64,000 nucleotides of DNA. It comes from Arcticibacter tournemirensis. GTDB taxonomy: Bacteria; Bacteroidota; Bacteroidia; Sphingobacteriales; Sphingobacteriaceae. The notes beneath the pieces are model-generated. The model searched no databases. It was not told the origin of the DNA and saw nothing but the letters and a program-made list of their open reading frames with translations. Positions 51,007 through 60,700 of this stretch are shown piece after piece. Within the stretch, counting starts at the first letter, position 1. The number at the start of each line of letters is the position of its first letter. The translations under genes and the position numbers were made by a program. The stretch spans positions 1,860,001 through 1,924,000 of the forward strand of contig NZ_VFPL01000001.1 of the NCBI RefSeq assembly GCF_006716645.1, read 5' to 3'.

Positions 51007-52371
51007 ATGTACGCTATAGTTGATATCGAAACAACAGGAGGTCATGCCTCTGCAAATGGCATAACGGATATTGCTATTTTGCTGCATGACGGAAAAAGCG
51101 TAGTACATCAATATGAAACATTAATAAATCCAGGCATTTCAATACCAGCTTATATTAGTGCCCTTACCGGTATAAGCGATGAGATGGTTAAAAATGCTCC
51201 ATCATTTCGTGAAGTAGCGGCCGATATCTATCACCTGATCGGGGATAAGGTCTTTGTTGCACATAACGTTAATTTTGACTATTCCTTTCTAAAATATCAT
51301 CTTTCTTTAGCTGGGTTTAACCTTCAATGTAAAAAACTATGTACCGTTCGCCTGGGTCGTAAGATATTCCCTGGTTTTAGCTCTTATAGCTTAGGCAAGC
51401 TTTGCAGCCGGCTTAATATCGTTCTGGAAAACAGGCACAGGGCCGGAGGGGACGCTCTGGCTACAGCAAAGTTGTTTTCAATGCTATTAGAGAAAGACGA
51501 AGACGGACACATATTGCAATTGCTGGGTCGGAGCTCAGCTGAACAGCGGCTACCGCCGTATTTGCAGAAAGAGGACATCGACAAGCTTCCTTTGTCACCG
51601 GGTGTTTACTATTTCAAGAACCAAAAAGGGGATGTTATTTACGTCGGAAAGGCAATAAATCTCAGAAAAAGAGTACTTTCTCACTTTACCGGAAATAATC
51701 CCGGGCGGCAACGCCAGGAGTTTCTGAAGAATATTCATTCCGTTAGTTTCACTGAATGCGGGACAGAACTTATGGCTTTTATTCTCGAGGCGGTAGAAAT
51801 TAAGCGTATATGGCCGTCTAACAACCGGGCTATGAAACGTTTTGAACAATCCTTTGGACTTTATTTATATGAGGATCAACGAGGATATCTCAGGCTGATA
51901 ATCGATAAAAAGAAAAAAGGCTCTTGTCCCTTATTTTCATTTAACAGTTTACTGGAAGGAAGGAACATTCTTATTTCGCTAACGAAGAAGTTTGACCTTT
52001 GTCCTAAGCTTTGTTTCATACAACGGAATAATGAATGCTGCAATGGTATTTTGTCTAATTACTGTCGCGGTGCATGTAACGGAGACGAAGGTAGTGCAGA
52101 ATATAACGCCAGGGTACGACAGGCTTTGGAAGACCTTAAGACCGCTTTGCCTTCGTTTATGTTGTTAGATAAAGGCCGTACCGTAGAAGAGCAGAGCATA
52201 ATACTTATGGAACAGGGGAATGTTTACGGAATGGGGTATCTTCCCCGCAATTATACCATTAGCGACATAAATTCCGTTAAAACGTTATTACATCCGCATC
52301 CTTCGAATGATTATATACGAAATATGGTATTGAACCATGCATCCCGGTTCCCGGAAAAGGTGAGACTTTAG
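51007..52371 (+). CDS. DnaQ-type exonuclease / GIY-YIG nuclease fusion
   Basis: A 454-residue two-nuclease protein. The N-terminal DEDDh exonuclease (about 1-165) has YAIVDIETTGG (Asp6, Glu8), VAHNVNFDYSFLKYHL and HRAGGDALATAKLF. The middle GIY-YIG domain (about 195-275) has LPLSPGVYYFKNQKGDVIYVGKAINLRKRV and resembles UvrC/Cho N-termini. A C-terminal region of about 180 residues contains several cysteines (CPKLCFIQRNNECCNG, YCRGACNGDEG), possibly a metal site. This fusion is known in Bacteroidota and probably acts in DNA repair. A heptad array follows the stop by one base. Confidence 0.92.
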   Translation: MYAIVDIETTGGHASANGITDIAILLHDGKSVVHQYETLINPGISIPAYISALTGISDEMVKNAPSFREVAADIYHLIGDKVFVAHNVNFDYSFLKYHLSLAGFNLQCKKLCTVRLGRKIFPGFSSYSLGKLCSRLNIVLENRHRAGGDALATAKLFSMLLEKDEDGHILQLLGRSSAEQRLPPYLQKEDIDKLPLSPGVYYFKNQKGDVIYVGKAINLRKRVLSHFTGNNPGRQRQEFLKNIHSVSFTECGTELMAFILEAVEIKRIWPSNNRAMKRFEQSFGLYLYEDQRGYLRLIIDKKKKGSCPLFSFNSLLEGRNILISLTKKFDLCPKLCFIQRNNECCNGILSNYCRGACNGDEGSAEYNARVRQALEDLKTALPSFMLLDKGRTVEEQSIILMEQGNVYGMGYLPRNYTISDINSVKTLLHPHPSNDYIRNMVLNHASRFPEKVRL

Positions 52372-52511
52372 AATCAAGTATCTAGTATCAGGAATCAAGA
52401 TTCGAGTATCAGGATTCAAGAATCAGGAATCAGGATTTGAGTATGAAGAATCAAGAATCAAGAACGAGGGAGCTGGTATCAGGAATCAAGATTTAAGAAG
52501 CGGGAATGGGG
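52372..52511 (+). repeat. twenty-unit heptanucleotide array (best preserved)
   Basis: 140 bp divide exactly into twenty 7-nt units without any slip. Consensus is AATCAAG/TATCAGG; units in order include AATCAAG, TATCTAG, TATCAGG, AATCAAG, ATTCGAG, TATCAGG, ATTCAAG, AATCAGG, AATCAGG, ATTTGAG, TATGAAG, AATCAAG, AATCAAG, with degenerate units towards the end. It begins right after the stop codon at 52371. Confidence 0.93.
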
Positions 52512-52576
52512 TAATTGTAGTAGAAAACAAACGTGTTGGTTTGTAAGTTATTTGTTGCGGTGTTAACAACGTTTAA

Positions 52577-55045
52577 ATGAGTTACTCTTTTCGGAATACA
52601 ATGAAAAGGAAAGTGATTATCGCTTTTGGAGTGGGGCTTCTGGCTCTTATTCTGGCCTGGGCGGTAAGCAAAATTGCTTTTAAAGAAATGCTGGCGACCG
52701 TTCAGAGCATTTCCACGCCCGACGAAAGGCTGAAGATTGTTAATGACCTTTTTAGAGATATCACTAAACTTGATCAGCTCCAGCGTTCTCAGGCTTTTCA
52801 ACGAAAACCGGGCTCTTATAAAGTCTTCCTTAAGGAATCAGATTCTCTGCGGGCAACAATGGATTCCCTTCGCCGCCTTTATGCTTATGATACCATTCAG
52901 GTAAAACGGATCGACAAAATGAAGAGTTTGCTCAGGGAGAGGGACAGGCTGTTTATGAGTTATATAAAGGTTCGGGAGGGATTGGTAAATGGCAGAGACT
53001 TCGCCAGGCAGTTAAGCTCCCTTAGCGGCCTTATTGATAAGAGTTCTTCTGAAATTGATAGTACTATCGTTACCACAGAGCAGAAGTTCTCGACGACGAG
53101 AGTGGCAGAGCAGGACGACAGCAGAAAGAACAGAGACCGCGGGATCTTTAACCGGATATTTGGCAGGAAAAAAAACGATAAGAATCCTGAGATGGTGAAG
53201 GAGGAAGTGAGTATCACCGTGGACACCCTTGCGAGAGCTAATTCAGATAGCGTGATACATGCTATGGAGAAAGCTGTCGAGAGGATTGCCAAACGTCAGA
53301 AACAGCGTCGGGTAAGCTTTATCAATCGCGAAATTGAGCTTTCTAACGCTGGAAATATTCTTATTAATCAAATGCTGGTCATTCTCCAGCAAGTAGAAAA
53401 GGAAGTGATCAGGCAGGTTGATCTGAATAATAGTAAAGCTACTGCAGTTGTCAACAGAAGTGCCAGAAGCATTGAACTGATTATGCTCGCTTTTATACTG
53501 ATAACGGCGTTACTTGCTTATCTTATACTGACCGATATAAGCCGAAGTAATACCTACCGTGAGGAACTGGAAATGGCTAAGGATGAGGCCGAATACCACG
53601 GTATGGCGAAACAACGGTTCCTTTCGAGTATGAGCCATGAAATTCGTACTCCCCTGCAATCGATTATTGGTTACGCCGAACAGATCAAGGATAATGATAA
53701 GCCTGCTAAAGAGGACATCAATGCGATATATCATTCATCGATACACCTGCTTCATATCGTGAACGAGGTGCTTGATTACAGTCGTATCGTATCAGGAAGA
53801 TTTAAGTTTACCAGAAGCACGTTCAGTATCTGGCGCCTTTTAGATGAAGTAATGACAATTATGAGACCCCAGGCGGAAAGGAAGTCGCTAAAACTGGCCC
53901 TCTATACCAACATCACCGAGACCGATTTAATAACGGGGGATCCTTTCAGGTTAAAGCAAATACTAATAAACCTGCTGGGTAATGCTATCAAATTTACGGA
54001 GAAGGGTGAAGTTTCCTTAACTGTAAGTAATAAGGATATTAAACGAAGAAGCTATTTTACGTTTGCTGTAAAAGATACAGGTGTTGGCATTGCTCAAGAG
54101 GACCTGAATAACATCTTTGAGGAATTTGAGCAGGCAGACGCGACGGCTGCGAATAATGCGAATGGTACCGGATTAGGCTTGAGTATCGTAAAGGCCCTGA
54201 CAGAGGGACAAGGTGGGAGAGTTGAAGCAGAAAGTGAACCTGGCAAAGGATCCTGTTTTACCGTAAAGCTTCGATTCGCCATTCCAAAAGCGACGGTTGT
54301 TAAGTCGCTTGAACCGAAAGATCCATTTGTGAGGAGTTTTAGCGGGCAGGTCTGGATCGTTGATGACGATCAGTTTATCCTTCAGCTTTGCTCGTCTGTT
54401 TTCAATAAGAATGGCATTACACATTCCTGCTTTACGTTGCCCCGGGATGTACTTGCACAGCAGCCACCCGATGATCTCAAGGTTGTATTTATGGATATGC
54501 GTATGCCCCAGATGAATGGAGCAGAACTTTGTAAATTGCTTCGCGAAAAGATTCCCTCCTATGTGAAAATCTATGCTTTAACTGCGCAGGCACTACCTGA
54601 TGAGCGATCGTCGATTCTTTCGCAGGGCTTTGACGGCTTGCTGATGAAGCCCTTTAGAGAGTCGGAATTACTTAGCTTGTTATTTAACCAGCAGGGAGTT
54701 GAGGGCAAGAAGGAAGAGCCAATAAGCGCGAATGTTGACCTTTCGGCCGTTGAAAAGATGGCCTATGGTGATAAAGACCTTATTAAAAAGATTATCCAGC
54801 GCTTTGAAGATGATACTTTAGTCGACTTGGGTCAGCTTAAAATAGCAATGGAAAGGGATCAAATCTCGGAAGTGTCGTTATTATTGCATCGTATAGCAGG
54901 GAGGACCGCCCAGATTGGTGCAAAAGATCTGGCTGCTAAGTTCAGGGCCGAAGAGATAATGATTCACAATAGTAATACCCTGCATAACGAGCAGAAAAAG
55001 AGGATCTATTTGTATGCAGGAGAGCTAAATGAGCTGAAGTTCTAG
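52577..55045 (+). CDS. hybrid sensor histidine kinase (HK-REC-Hpt)
   Basis: An 822-residue membrane kinase. One helix lies near 13-31 and a second near 300-320, enclosing a charged helical extracytoplasmic domain with many Asp/Ser/Arg residues. His354 sits in RFLSSMSHEIRTPLQSI; the HATPase domain has LINLLGNAIKFTEKG, VKDTGVGI and GTGLGLSIVKAL. A receiver follows (VWIVDDDQFI, Asp640 in VVFMDMRMP) and an Hpt domain closes the protein (His771 in LLLHRIAGRTAQIG). Start could also be Met9. The convergent NtrC-type gene 18 bp beyond its stop is the likely final phospho-acceptor. Confidence 0.92.
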   Translation: MSYSFRNTMKRKVIIAFGVGLLALILAWAVSKIAFKEMLATVQSISTPDERLKIVNDLFRDITKLDQLQRSQAFQRKPGSYKVFLKESDSLRATMDSLRRLYAYDTIQVKRIDKMKSLLRERDRLFMSYIKVREGLVNGRDFARQLSSLSGLIDKSSSEIDSTIVTTEQKFSTTRVAEQDDSRKNRDRGIFNRIFGRKKNDKNPEMVKEEVSITVDTLARANSDSVIHAMEKAVERIAKRQKQRRVSFINREIELSNAGNILINQMLVILQQVEKEVIRQVDLNNSKATAVVNRSARSIELIMLAFILITALLAYLILTDISRSNTYREELEMAKDEAEYHGMAKQRFLSSMSHEIRTPLQSIIGYAEQIKDNDKPAKEDINAIYHSSIHLLHIVNEVLDYSRIVSGRFKFTRSTFSIWRLLDEVMTIMRPQAERKSLKLALYTNITETDLITGDPFRLKQILINLLGNAIKFTEKGEVSLTVSNKDIKRRSYFTFAVKDTGVGIAQEDLNNIFEEFEQADATAANNANGTGLGLSIVKALTEGQGGRVEAESEPGKGSCFTVKLRFAIPKATVVKSLEPKDPFVRSFSGQVWIVDDDQFILQLCSSVFNKNGITHSCFTLPRDVLAQQPPDDLKVVFMDMRMPQMNGAELCKLLREKIPSYVKIYALTAQALPDERSSILSQGFDGLLMKPFRESELLSLLFNQQGVEGKKEEPISANVDLSAVEKMAYGDKDLIKKIIQRFEDDTLVDLGQLKIAMERDQISEVSLLLHRIAGRTAQIGAKDLAAKFRAEEIMIHNSNTLHNEQKKRIYLYAGELNELKF

Positions 55046-55063
55046 TTTGGGCATATATACCAG

Positions 55064-56395
55064 CTATTCAATCTGATACTTTTCCATCTTATTATATAAG
55101 GTCGTGCGGTCAATATTAAGGAGCTTTGCCGCCTGCGATTTGTTATATTTCACCTTTCTAAGGGTTTCTGTAATCAATTCTTTTTCTGTTGCTTCATTAA
55201 TGGCTTTAAGATCGGTCCCTGAAGGTTGTTTAACAGGCTGATTAACGGAAGCTATCATTTCTTCAGGCAGAGATTCTATCCCCGCTTCTTCACCCCCCGA
55301 AAGCAGCACCATTCTCTTAATGACATTTTTTAATTCGCGCAGATTGCCCGGCCAATCGTATTGTTTGAAAATGTCATTTACCTGCGGGGAAAGTTTTTTG
55401 ACATTTCGATCGAGTTCGATGTTGGCCAGAGTAATAAAATGCTTGATGAAAACCTGAAGATCGTTATCCCTGCTCCGCAAAGAAGGTACCTGTATTTTGA
55501 ACTCATTGAGGCGGTGATAAAGGTCCTCGCGGAACTCACCCCTGGAAACACTGCTTAATAAGTCGTCATTTGTAGCTGTAATAATTCTCACGTCGACCTT
55601 AATCTGCCTGGTGCTTCCCAGTGGTTGTATAACCCGTTCCTGCAAGGCCCGCAATAATTTTACCTGAACTTCATAGCTCAGATTGCCAACTTCGTCAAGA
55701 AAAAGAGTACCGCCGTTTGCAGTCTCAAATTGTCCTTTTTTGTCTTGTAAAGCTCCGGTGAAAGCGCCTTTGACATGTCCGAACAGTTCGCTTGCAGCGA
55801 GATCTTTAGATAAAGACCCGCAGTCGATGGCTACAAAGGGCATCGAAGCTCTTTTGCTAAGCCGATGTATAGAACCGGCAACATACTCTTTACCTGTCCC
55901 GCTTTCTCCCTGAATAATTACTGACATAGCAGTAGGCGCAACCAGTTGAATATATTCATGGAGTTTTTTTGAAGCATCGCTTTCGCCCTCAATAAAAGCC
56001 GGTAAAACATCCTGGCGTTTAACAGGGGCAGACTCTTTCCTTTCAAGAGCCTCATTCAGGATCATCGCCAACTCGTCAGGGTTAACGGGTTTCGTTATGT
56101 AATCGAGAGCTCCGGACCTGATCGCCCGGACAGCGGTGCGGACATCATTAAAGCTTGTCATGATTATTACAGGGACGTTCTGATCTTTTTCCCTTGCAGC
56201 GACCATTACGTCAAGCCCGTTTCCGTCAGGAAGCCGGTAGTCAAGCAGTAAGACATCATACTTTTTGGAATCTAAGGCTTTAATACTGCTCTTAACATCG
56301 TGGGTGGTAACAATCTGATGTCCCTTTTTTTGAAGGAAGTTCTCCAGGATCATCGAGAAAGTGGTGTCGTCTTCTACTAACAGGATATTCGCCAT
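55064..56395 (-). CDS. sigma-54-dependent response regulator (NtrC family), second
   Basis: A 443-residue regulator on the minus strand. Receiver: ILLVEDDTTF, phospho-acceptor Asp52 in VLLLDYRLP, Lys in YITKPV. AAA+ module: Walker A GESGTGKE, the canonical sigma-54 loop KGAFTGALQD, Walker B LFLDEVGN. C-terminal Fis HTH: KSQAAKLLNIDRTTLYNKMEKY. Convergent with the hybrid kinase (stops 18 bp apart), so the two are a probable phosphorelay pair without sharing a transcript. The canonical GAFTGA contrasts with the GAFTDA of the regulator at 3816. Confidence 0.93.
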   Translation of the reverse strand: MANILLVEDDTTFSMILENFLQKKGHQIVTTHDVKSSIKALDSKKYDVLLLDYRLPDGNGLDVMVAAREKDQNVPVIIMTSFNDVRTAVRAIRSGALDYITKPVNPDELAMILNEALERKESAPVKRQDVLPAFIEGESDASKKLHEYIQLVAPTAMSVIIQGESGTGKEYVAGSIHRLSKRASMPFVAIDCGSLSKDLAASELFGHVKGAFTGALQDKKGQFETANGGTLFLDEVGNLSYEVQVKLLRALQERVIQPLGSTRQIKVDVRIITATNDDLLSSVSRGEFREDLYHRLNEFKIQVPSLRSRDNDLQVFIKHFITLANIELDRNVKKLSPQVNDIFKQYDWPGNLRELKNVIKRMVLLSGGEEAGIESLPEEMIASVNQPVKQPSGTDLKAINEATEKELITETLRKVKYNKSQAAKLLNIDRTTLYNKMEKYQIE

Positions 56396-56516
56396 ACTCT
56401 AAAAACGGCTTTTAGGCCATGAACAAAAATAACAAAAGCATAGTACCCTGGCATTCTTAACAGAACAAATTTGTTTAAAATGGCAAAGATGTAACTATGC
56501 TCCGTGGTAATGTCAT

Positions 56517-56549
56517 AAAAAAAGGGTGCCCAAATAGAATGGCACCCTT
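56517..56549 (-). terminator. terminator of the stress-protein operon (minus strand)
   Basis: On the minus strand AAGGGTGCC (56549-56541) pairs with GGCACCCTT (56530-56522) over a 10-nt loop and runs into a stretch of Ts, a textbook rho-independent terminator 18 bp after the four-helix gene. Confidence 0.9.
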
Positions 56550-56566
56550 CTTCAATGTTATCGAAG

Positions 56567-57025
56567 TTAGGCAGTGTATTGAATCTCGAGAGTCTGAATG
56601 TTTCTCAGACAATCATTTATACCATCACGCTGGCTGACCAGAATCTGCCTTACTTCAGGGCTTAGGTCATTGTCTTCAAGTGCGTTATCATAAGCTTCTA
56701 CTGCTGCTTTCTCTCCGGTTATACAAGCCTCTAATATCGCCTTATTATCATTAGATGATAAAGCTGCTTTTATATCCATCCATGTTCGGTGAAGGACACC
56801 AATAGGGCCGCCACTTTCATTGTCAGGATCGGCATTGCATTGTTGGATGCATGTTTTGAGCTGCATTTCAAACTCTGCCCTCTGAATAGAATATGTGGTA
56901 AAAATGCCCTTCAATTCAGCTGAGTCTGCATTATCGGACGCAGTTCTGTATCCCTCTTTTCCGTCATTACAGATCGAAAGAAGATGTTTAAGATTTGCGA
57001 CCGATTTTTCATTTGAAATTTCCAT
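56567..57025 (-). CDS. PA2169-family (DUF2383) four-helix-bundle stress protein
   Basis: A 152-residue helical protein of the DUF2383/PA2169 ferritin-like family: LKHLLSICNDGKEGYRTASDNADSAELKGIF, RAEFEMQLKTCIQ, GGPIGVLHRTWMDIKAALSSND and AILEACITGEKAAVEAYDNALEDNDL. Members accumulate under oxidative or envelope stress in other bacteria; the biochemical role is unknown. The start has a strong Shine-Dalgarno, GGAGGT (57036-57031), which is uncommon here. The preceding DUF892 reading frame ends 14 bp before its ATG, so the two were probably translated together. Confidence 0.9.
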   Translation of the reverse strand: MEISNEKSVANLKHLLSICNDGKEGYRTASDNADSAELKGIFTTYSIQRAEFEMQLKTCIQQCNADPDNESGGPIGVLHRTWMDIKAALSSNDNKAILEACITGEKAAVEAYDNALEDNDLSPEVRQILVSQRDGINDCLRNIQTLEIQYTA

Positions 57026-57039
57026 AATATACCTCCAGG

Positions 57040-57579
57040 CTATTCTTTTTCGGCGCCTGCTGACTCATTTACAAATCCTTCTGCAATTTGGGTCAGCTTT
57101 ACGTCGGTATTTTTCTCTTCGTTAAGAGTTTGTTCAAGCAGGCTGGCTGCTTCTGACATTCCTAACGTATTCGCAAGAGTTTTAAGGGTACCTTAAGAAG
57201 CAATTTCATAGTGCTCAATTTTCTGTGCCGATGAGATTATTGCTGCGTCACGGGTCATACTGCCATCTTCAGTCTCTTCCAGCATTGTTTTTCCTTCTTC
57301 AACGAGACCCTCCATAGCTTCGCATTTTTTTCCTGCGGCTTTTACTCCCAATAGTTCAAACACCTGCTCTAATCTTGAGATTTGATTTTCTGTTTCGGTC
57401 AAATGTTGTTCTATGGAAGATCTGAGCTCTTCGGATGTCGCTCCTTTTGCCATTTTAGGAAGAGCTTTAGCAAGGTGCTTTTCAGCCCAGTAGATATCTT
57501 TTAATTCGTCTTTGAATAAATTCATAAGTCCCGATTCTTCAATGGGAGCGCTGGTTGATTTTGAATCCTGTTTTTTCAT
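57040..57579 (-). pseudogene. DUF892 (YciF-like) ferritin-like gene with an in-frame TAA
   Basis: The frame starts at ATG 57579 and encodes 128 residues of a YciE/YciF-type helical protein (LMNLFKDELKDIYWAEKHLAKALPKMAKGA, then SSAQKIEHYEIAS), then a TAA at 57195-57193. Reading on in the same frame gives GTLKTLANTLGMSEAASLLEQT, then LNEEKNTDVKLTQIAEGFVNES and a natural TAG at 57042-57040. In the family EIA-x-YG is conserved, so the TAA replaces a Tyr codon by one base. This is either a real nonsense mutation, which would remove the last helix, or a sequencing error. Total length with the stop read through is 179 codons, normal for the family. Confidence 0.85.
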
Positions 57580-57653
57580 AGTATTTAAGTTCTAAGTTTT
57601 ATATCGAATTAAACATGGTACCAGTTAAAGAGTTTTATAAAGTTGAATTTTAT

Positions 57654-57666
57654 AGAGTTAAACTCT
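57654..57666. promoter_or_regulatory. dyad in the divergent stress-protein / kinase promoter region
   Basis: AGAGTT-A-AACTCT is a perfect 13-nt dyad, with a second AGAGTTTTATAA 25 bp to its left. It lies between the divergently transcribed DUF892 gene and the CHASE3 kinase and may control either. Confidence 0.35.
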
Positions 57667-57764
57667 TGCGCTATAAGTAGCCTTATTGCTGAAACTTTAA
57701 AGAAGACAGCCCGTATAATTTAATCTTAAGGAATCAAAAATATACACAGGTCCAATTATTAAAG

Positions 57765-60700
57765 ATGCGAAAATTATCTTTTCAGCAGCAGGTCCTTACA
57801 GGATTTGGCCTTGCTCTCTTTATCGTTTTTTTGCTGGCAATAGTATCTTTTGTAAGTATTCAGGATCAGCGCGACGATATCGAATGGGTAGAGGAAGCAG
57901 AACGTATGATTAGCTTAAATGCAAACATTCAACAGAAGCTTACCAATGCGGAAACTAATCAAAGGGGATATGTAATAACGCCTCTTAATAGCTTTTTGAG
58001 ATCATACAGGCAGGAAGTCAATCAAGTGATGCCTATGATTAGTGAACTGCGTCGTATGGCCGATGACAATCCCCGGCAGTTAAAAAACATTGATTCTTTA
58101 AATTACTACGCTGGGAGGAAGATTGATGAGATGGAAGGGATAATTGATTCAATCTCTTCTGGTGCTAGCTTTAATACTACCAGATTAAAGGTGCATGTTG
58201 TGTATGCCCAGTTTTTAATGAATAAGGTTCACGAATTCATAGTACGCATTGAAAACGAGGAAAATAAGTTGCTCGAAGACCGACAGAAAGAAAGCGCTGA
58301 GGCAGGCAGCAGGACACTGGCGATTATTCTGACTGGATCTTTTTTGATCTTTTGTTTGTTATTACTGGTATTTAGTTTCATTAGGAAAACCTTTAAACAT
58401 CAGAAACTGATTGAAGAGCGGATAAGGGATGCGAATATCGAATTAAGGCATATAACAGGCGAAAATGAAAAAAAGAATTGGATACTTACAGGCTCTTCTG
58501 AAGTAGATGCGGCAATACGAGGTGAACTTGACATAACGAAGTTATCCGGAAATGTAATAACAGTATTGGCAAAGTATGTTGACGCGAGGGTGGGTGCACT
58601 TTATCTTTCAGGAGAAACTGGCACCCTTACACTTAGCGGTAGTTATGCATTGAGGGGAATGGAAGGTAAAGCGAGGCAGTTCGAGCCGGGAGAAGGATTG
58701 ATTGGACAGGTGGCTCTTGAGAAAACCGCTGTTGTCTTTAGTGATGTTCCTGAAGACTACATTCGCATTGAATCGGGGACAGGCGATACAGCTCCCCGCT
58801 CTTTGCTTATACAACCTATTCTCTTTGAAGATGAGGTTAAGGGCGTGCTTGAGTTAGGTTTTACATTTGATATTTCGGAAATAAAAATAGCTTTCATCAG
58901 GGAAGTGGTAGACGCTATCGGAATTGCGATTAATACAGCCCAGGCAAGGGTTCGGTTAAGAAATCTGGTTAATCAGACGCGACAGCAGGCGGAGGAGCTG
59001 GAAAGCCAGCATGAAGAGCTGCGGGCCGCGAACGAGGAGCTTTTGCAGAAAACTCATCAGCTTCAGGCTTCTGAAGAAGAACTCACGGTACAGCAGGAGG
59101 AACTCAGACAAATGAATGCGGAACTGGAAGAAAAAGCTGAGATGCTGGAAGAGAGAAACAGGATCATTGAAAAAACGAAAGAAGCTATTGATTTAAAGGC
59201 TCAGGAACTGGAGCAGACAGGCAGGTATAAATCGGAATTCCTTGCCAATATGAGCCACGAACTGCGAACTCCACTTAACAGTATCCTGATTCTGGCCAAA
59301 ATCCTAAAAGAGAATAAGCAGGAAAATCTGACTGCGGATCAAATAAAATATGCAGGTGTGATTCATAATGCAGGGAGTGATCTTCTGACATTAATAAATG
59401 ACATACTCGACCTATCGAAAATAGAATCAGGAAAGCTTGATCTTACAATAGAAGAAGTAAGTCTTGATGAATTAAGAGATGATATGATATCGCTGTTTGC
59501 CGAAGTTGCGAATAGCAAGGGAATAACCTTCTCATATCAGATTAGCCCTGGGGTATCCGATTCGATCATATCAGATAAACTTCGTATAGAACAGGTTTTA
59601 AAGAATTTGCTTTCGAATGCCTTTAAGTTTACGCCTGAAAAAGGGAGTGTAACGGTATCTGTATCCAAAGCGGGACCTGAAACGGTGTATACTAATAAGG
59701 CATTATATGCTGCTTCGGAGGTAATATCGTTCCAGGTTAAAGATACGGGTATAGGAATTTCCGGAGATCAGCAAAAAGTTATTTTTGAGGCATTTAAACA
59801 AGCAGATGGTTCTACAAGCCGTAAATATGGCGGAACTGGATTGGGCTTGTCAATTTGCAGGGAACTGGTTCATTTACTTCAGGGAGAAATAAAGGTTGAA
59901 AGCCAGTTTAAACAGGGAAGTACATTTACATTACTTTTACCAATAGAGGGAGAGTCTGCTGAAGCGGCTCCCGTAGAGCAGGACGAACATAAGCATCCTG
60001 ATTTAAATGTGAATCCGGAGACACTAACGAAATCAGATTCTGAAGCTTCAAAACTTTCCAGTTCAGAAAATATTCACACCTTGCTGATAATCGAAGATGA
60101 CGAGATCTTTGCCAATCAACTGAGAGAATATGCTCTAGAAAGGAACTTTAGGCCGTTAATTGCAAGTCAGGGCGATGTTGGACTTAAAATGGCGCAGGAA
60201 CAACAACCCGACGCTATTGTTCTGGATATTAAGCTGCCTGTTATGGATGGATGGACGGTGTTGAAAAGGCTTAAGGAAGATATCCGAACTAAAGATATTC
60301 CAGTTCATCTGATGTCTTCAGGAGATGCTGCGAAGTCGAAAGTCCGCAAAGAAGGGGCTGTTGGATTTTTGCAAAAGCCGGTTGATAAAGAACAGCTCGA
60401 CGAAATATTTGACAGCCTCATAGTTGACCGGGAAGAATCAGCACTCTGTAAGGTTTTGGTAGTTGAGGACCAGAAGGTAGTAAGCGAGGTTCTTGCTGGA
60501 GAATTGTCTGCCCGTAATATTGCAGTAGTGCAGGCTTTTGATGGTAAGGAGGCACTCAATATACTAGAGAAGGATATGCAATTTGATTGTATCATTCTTG
60601 ACCTGAGGCTTCCTGACATCTCGGGGGTAGAGCTTTTGAAGAAAATAAAGGAAGATGCCCGGCTTAACAGAATCCCAGTTGTGATAAATACAGCTATGGA

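Noticed and set aside
52372-52511. CRISPR array
   Set aside because: The repeats are 7 nt without spacers and no cas gene is present.
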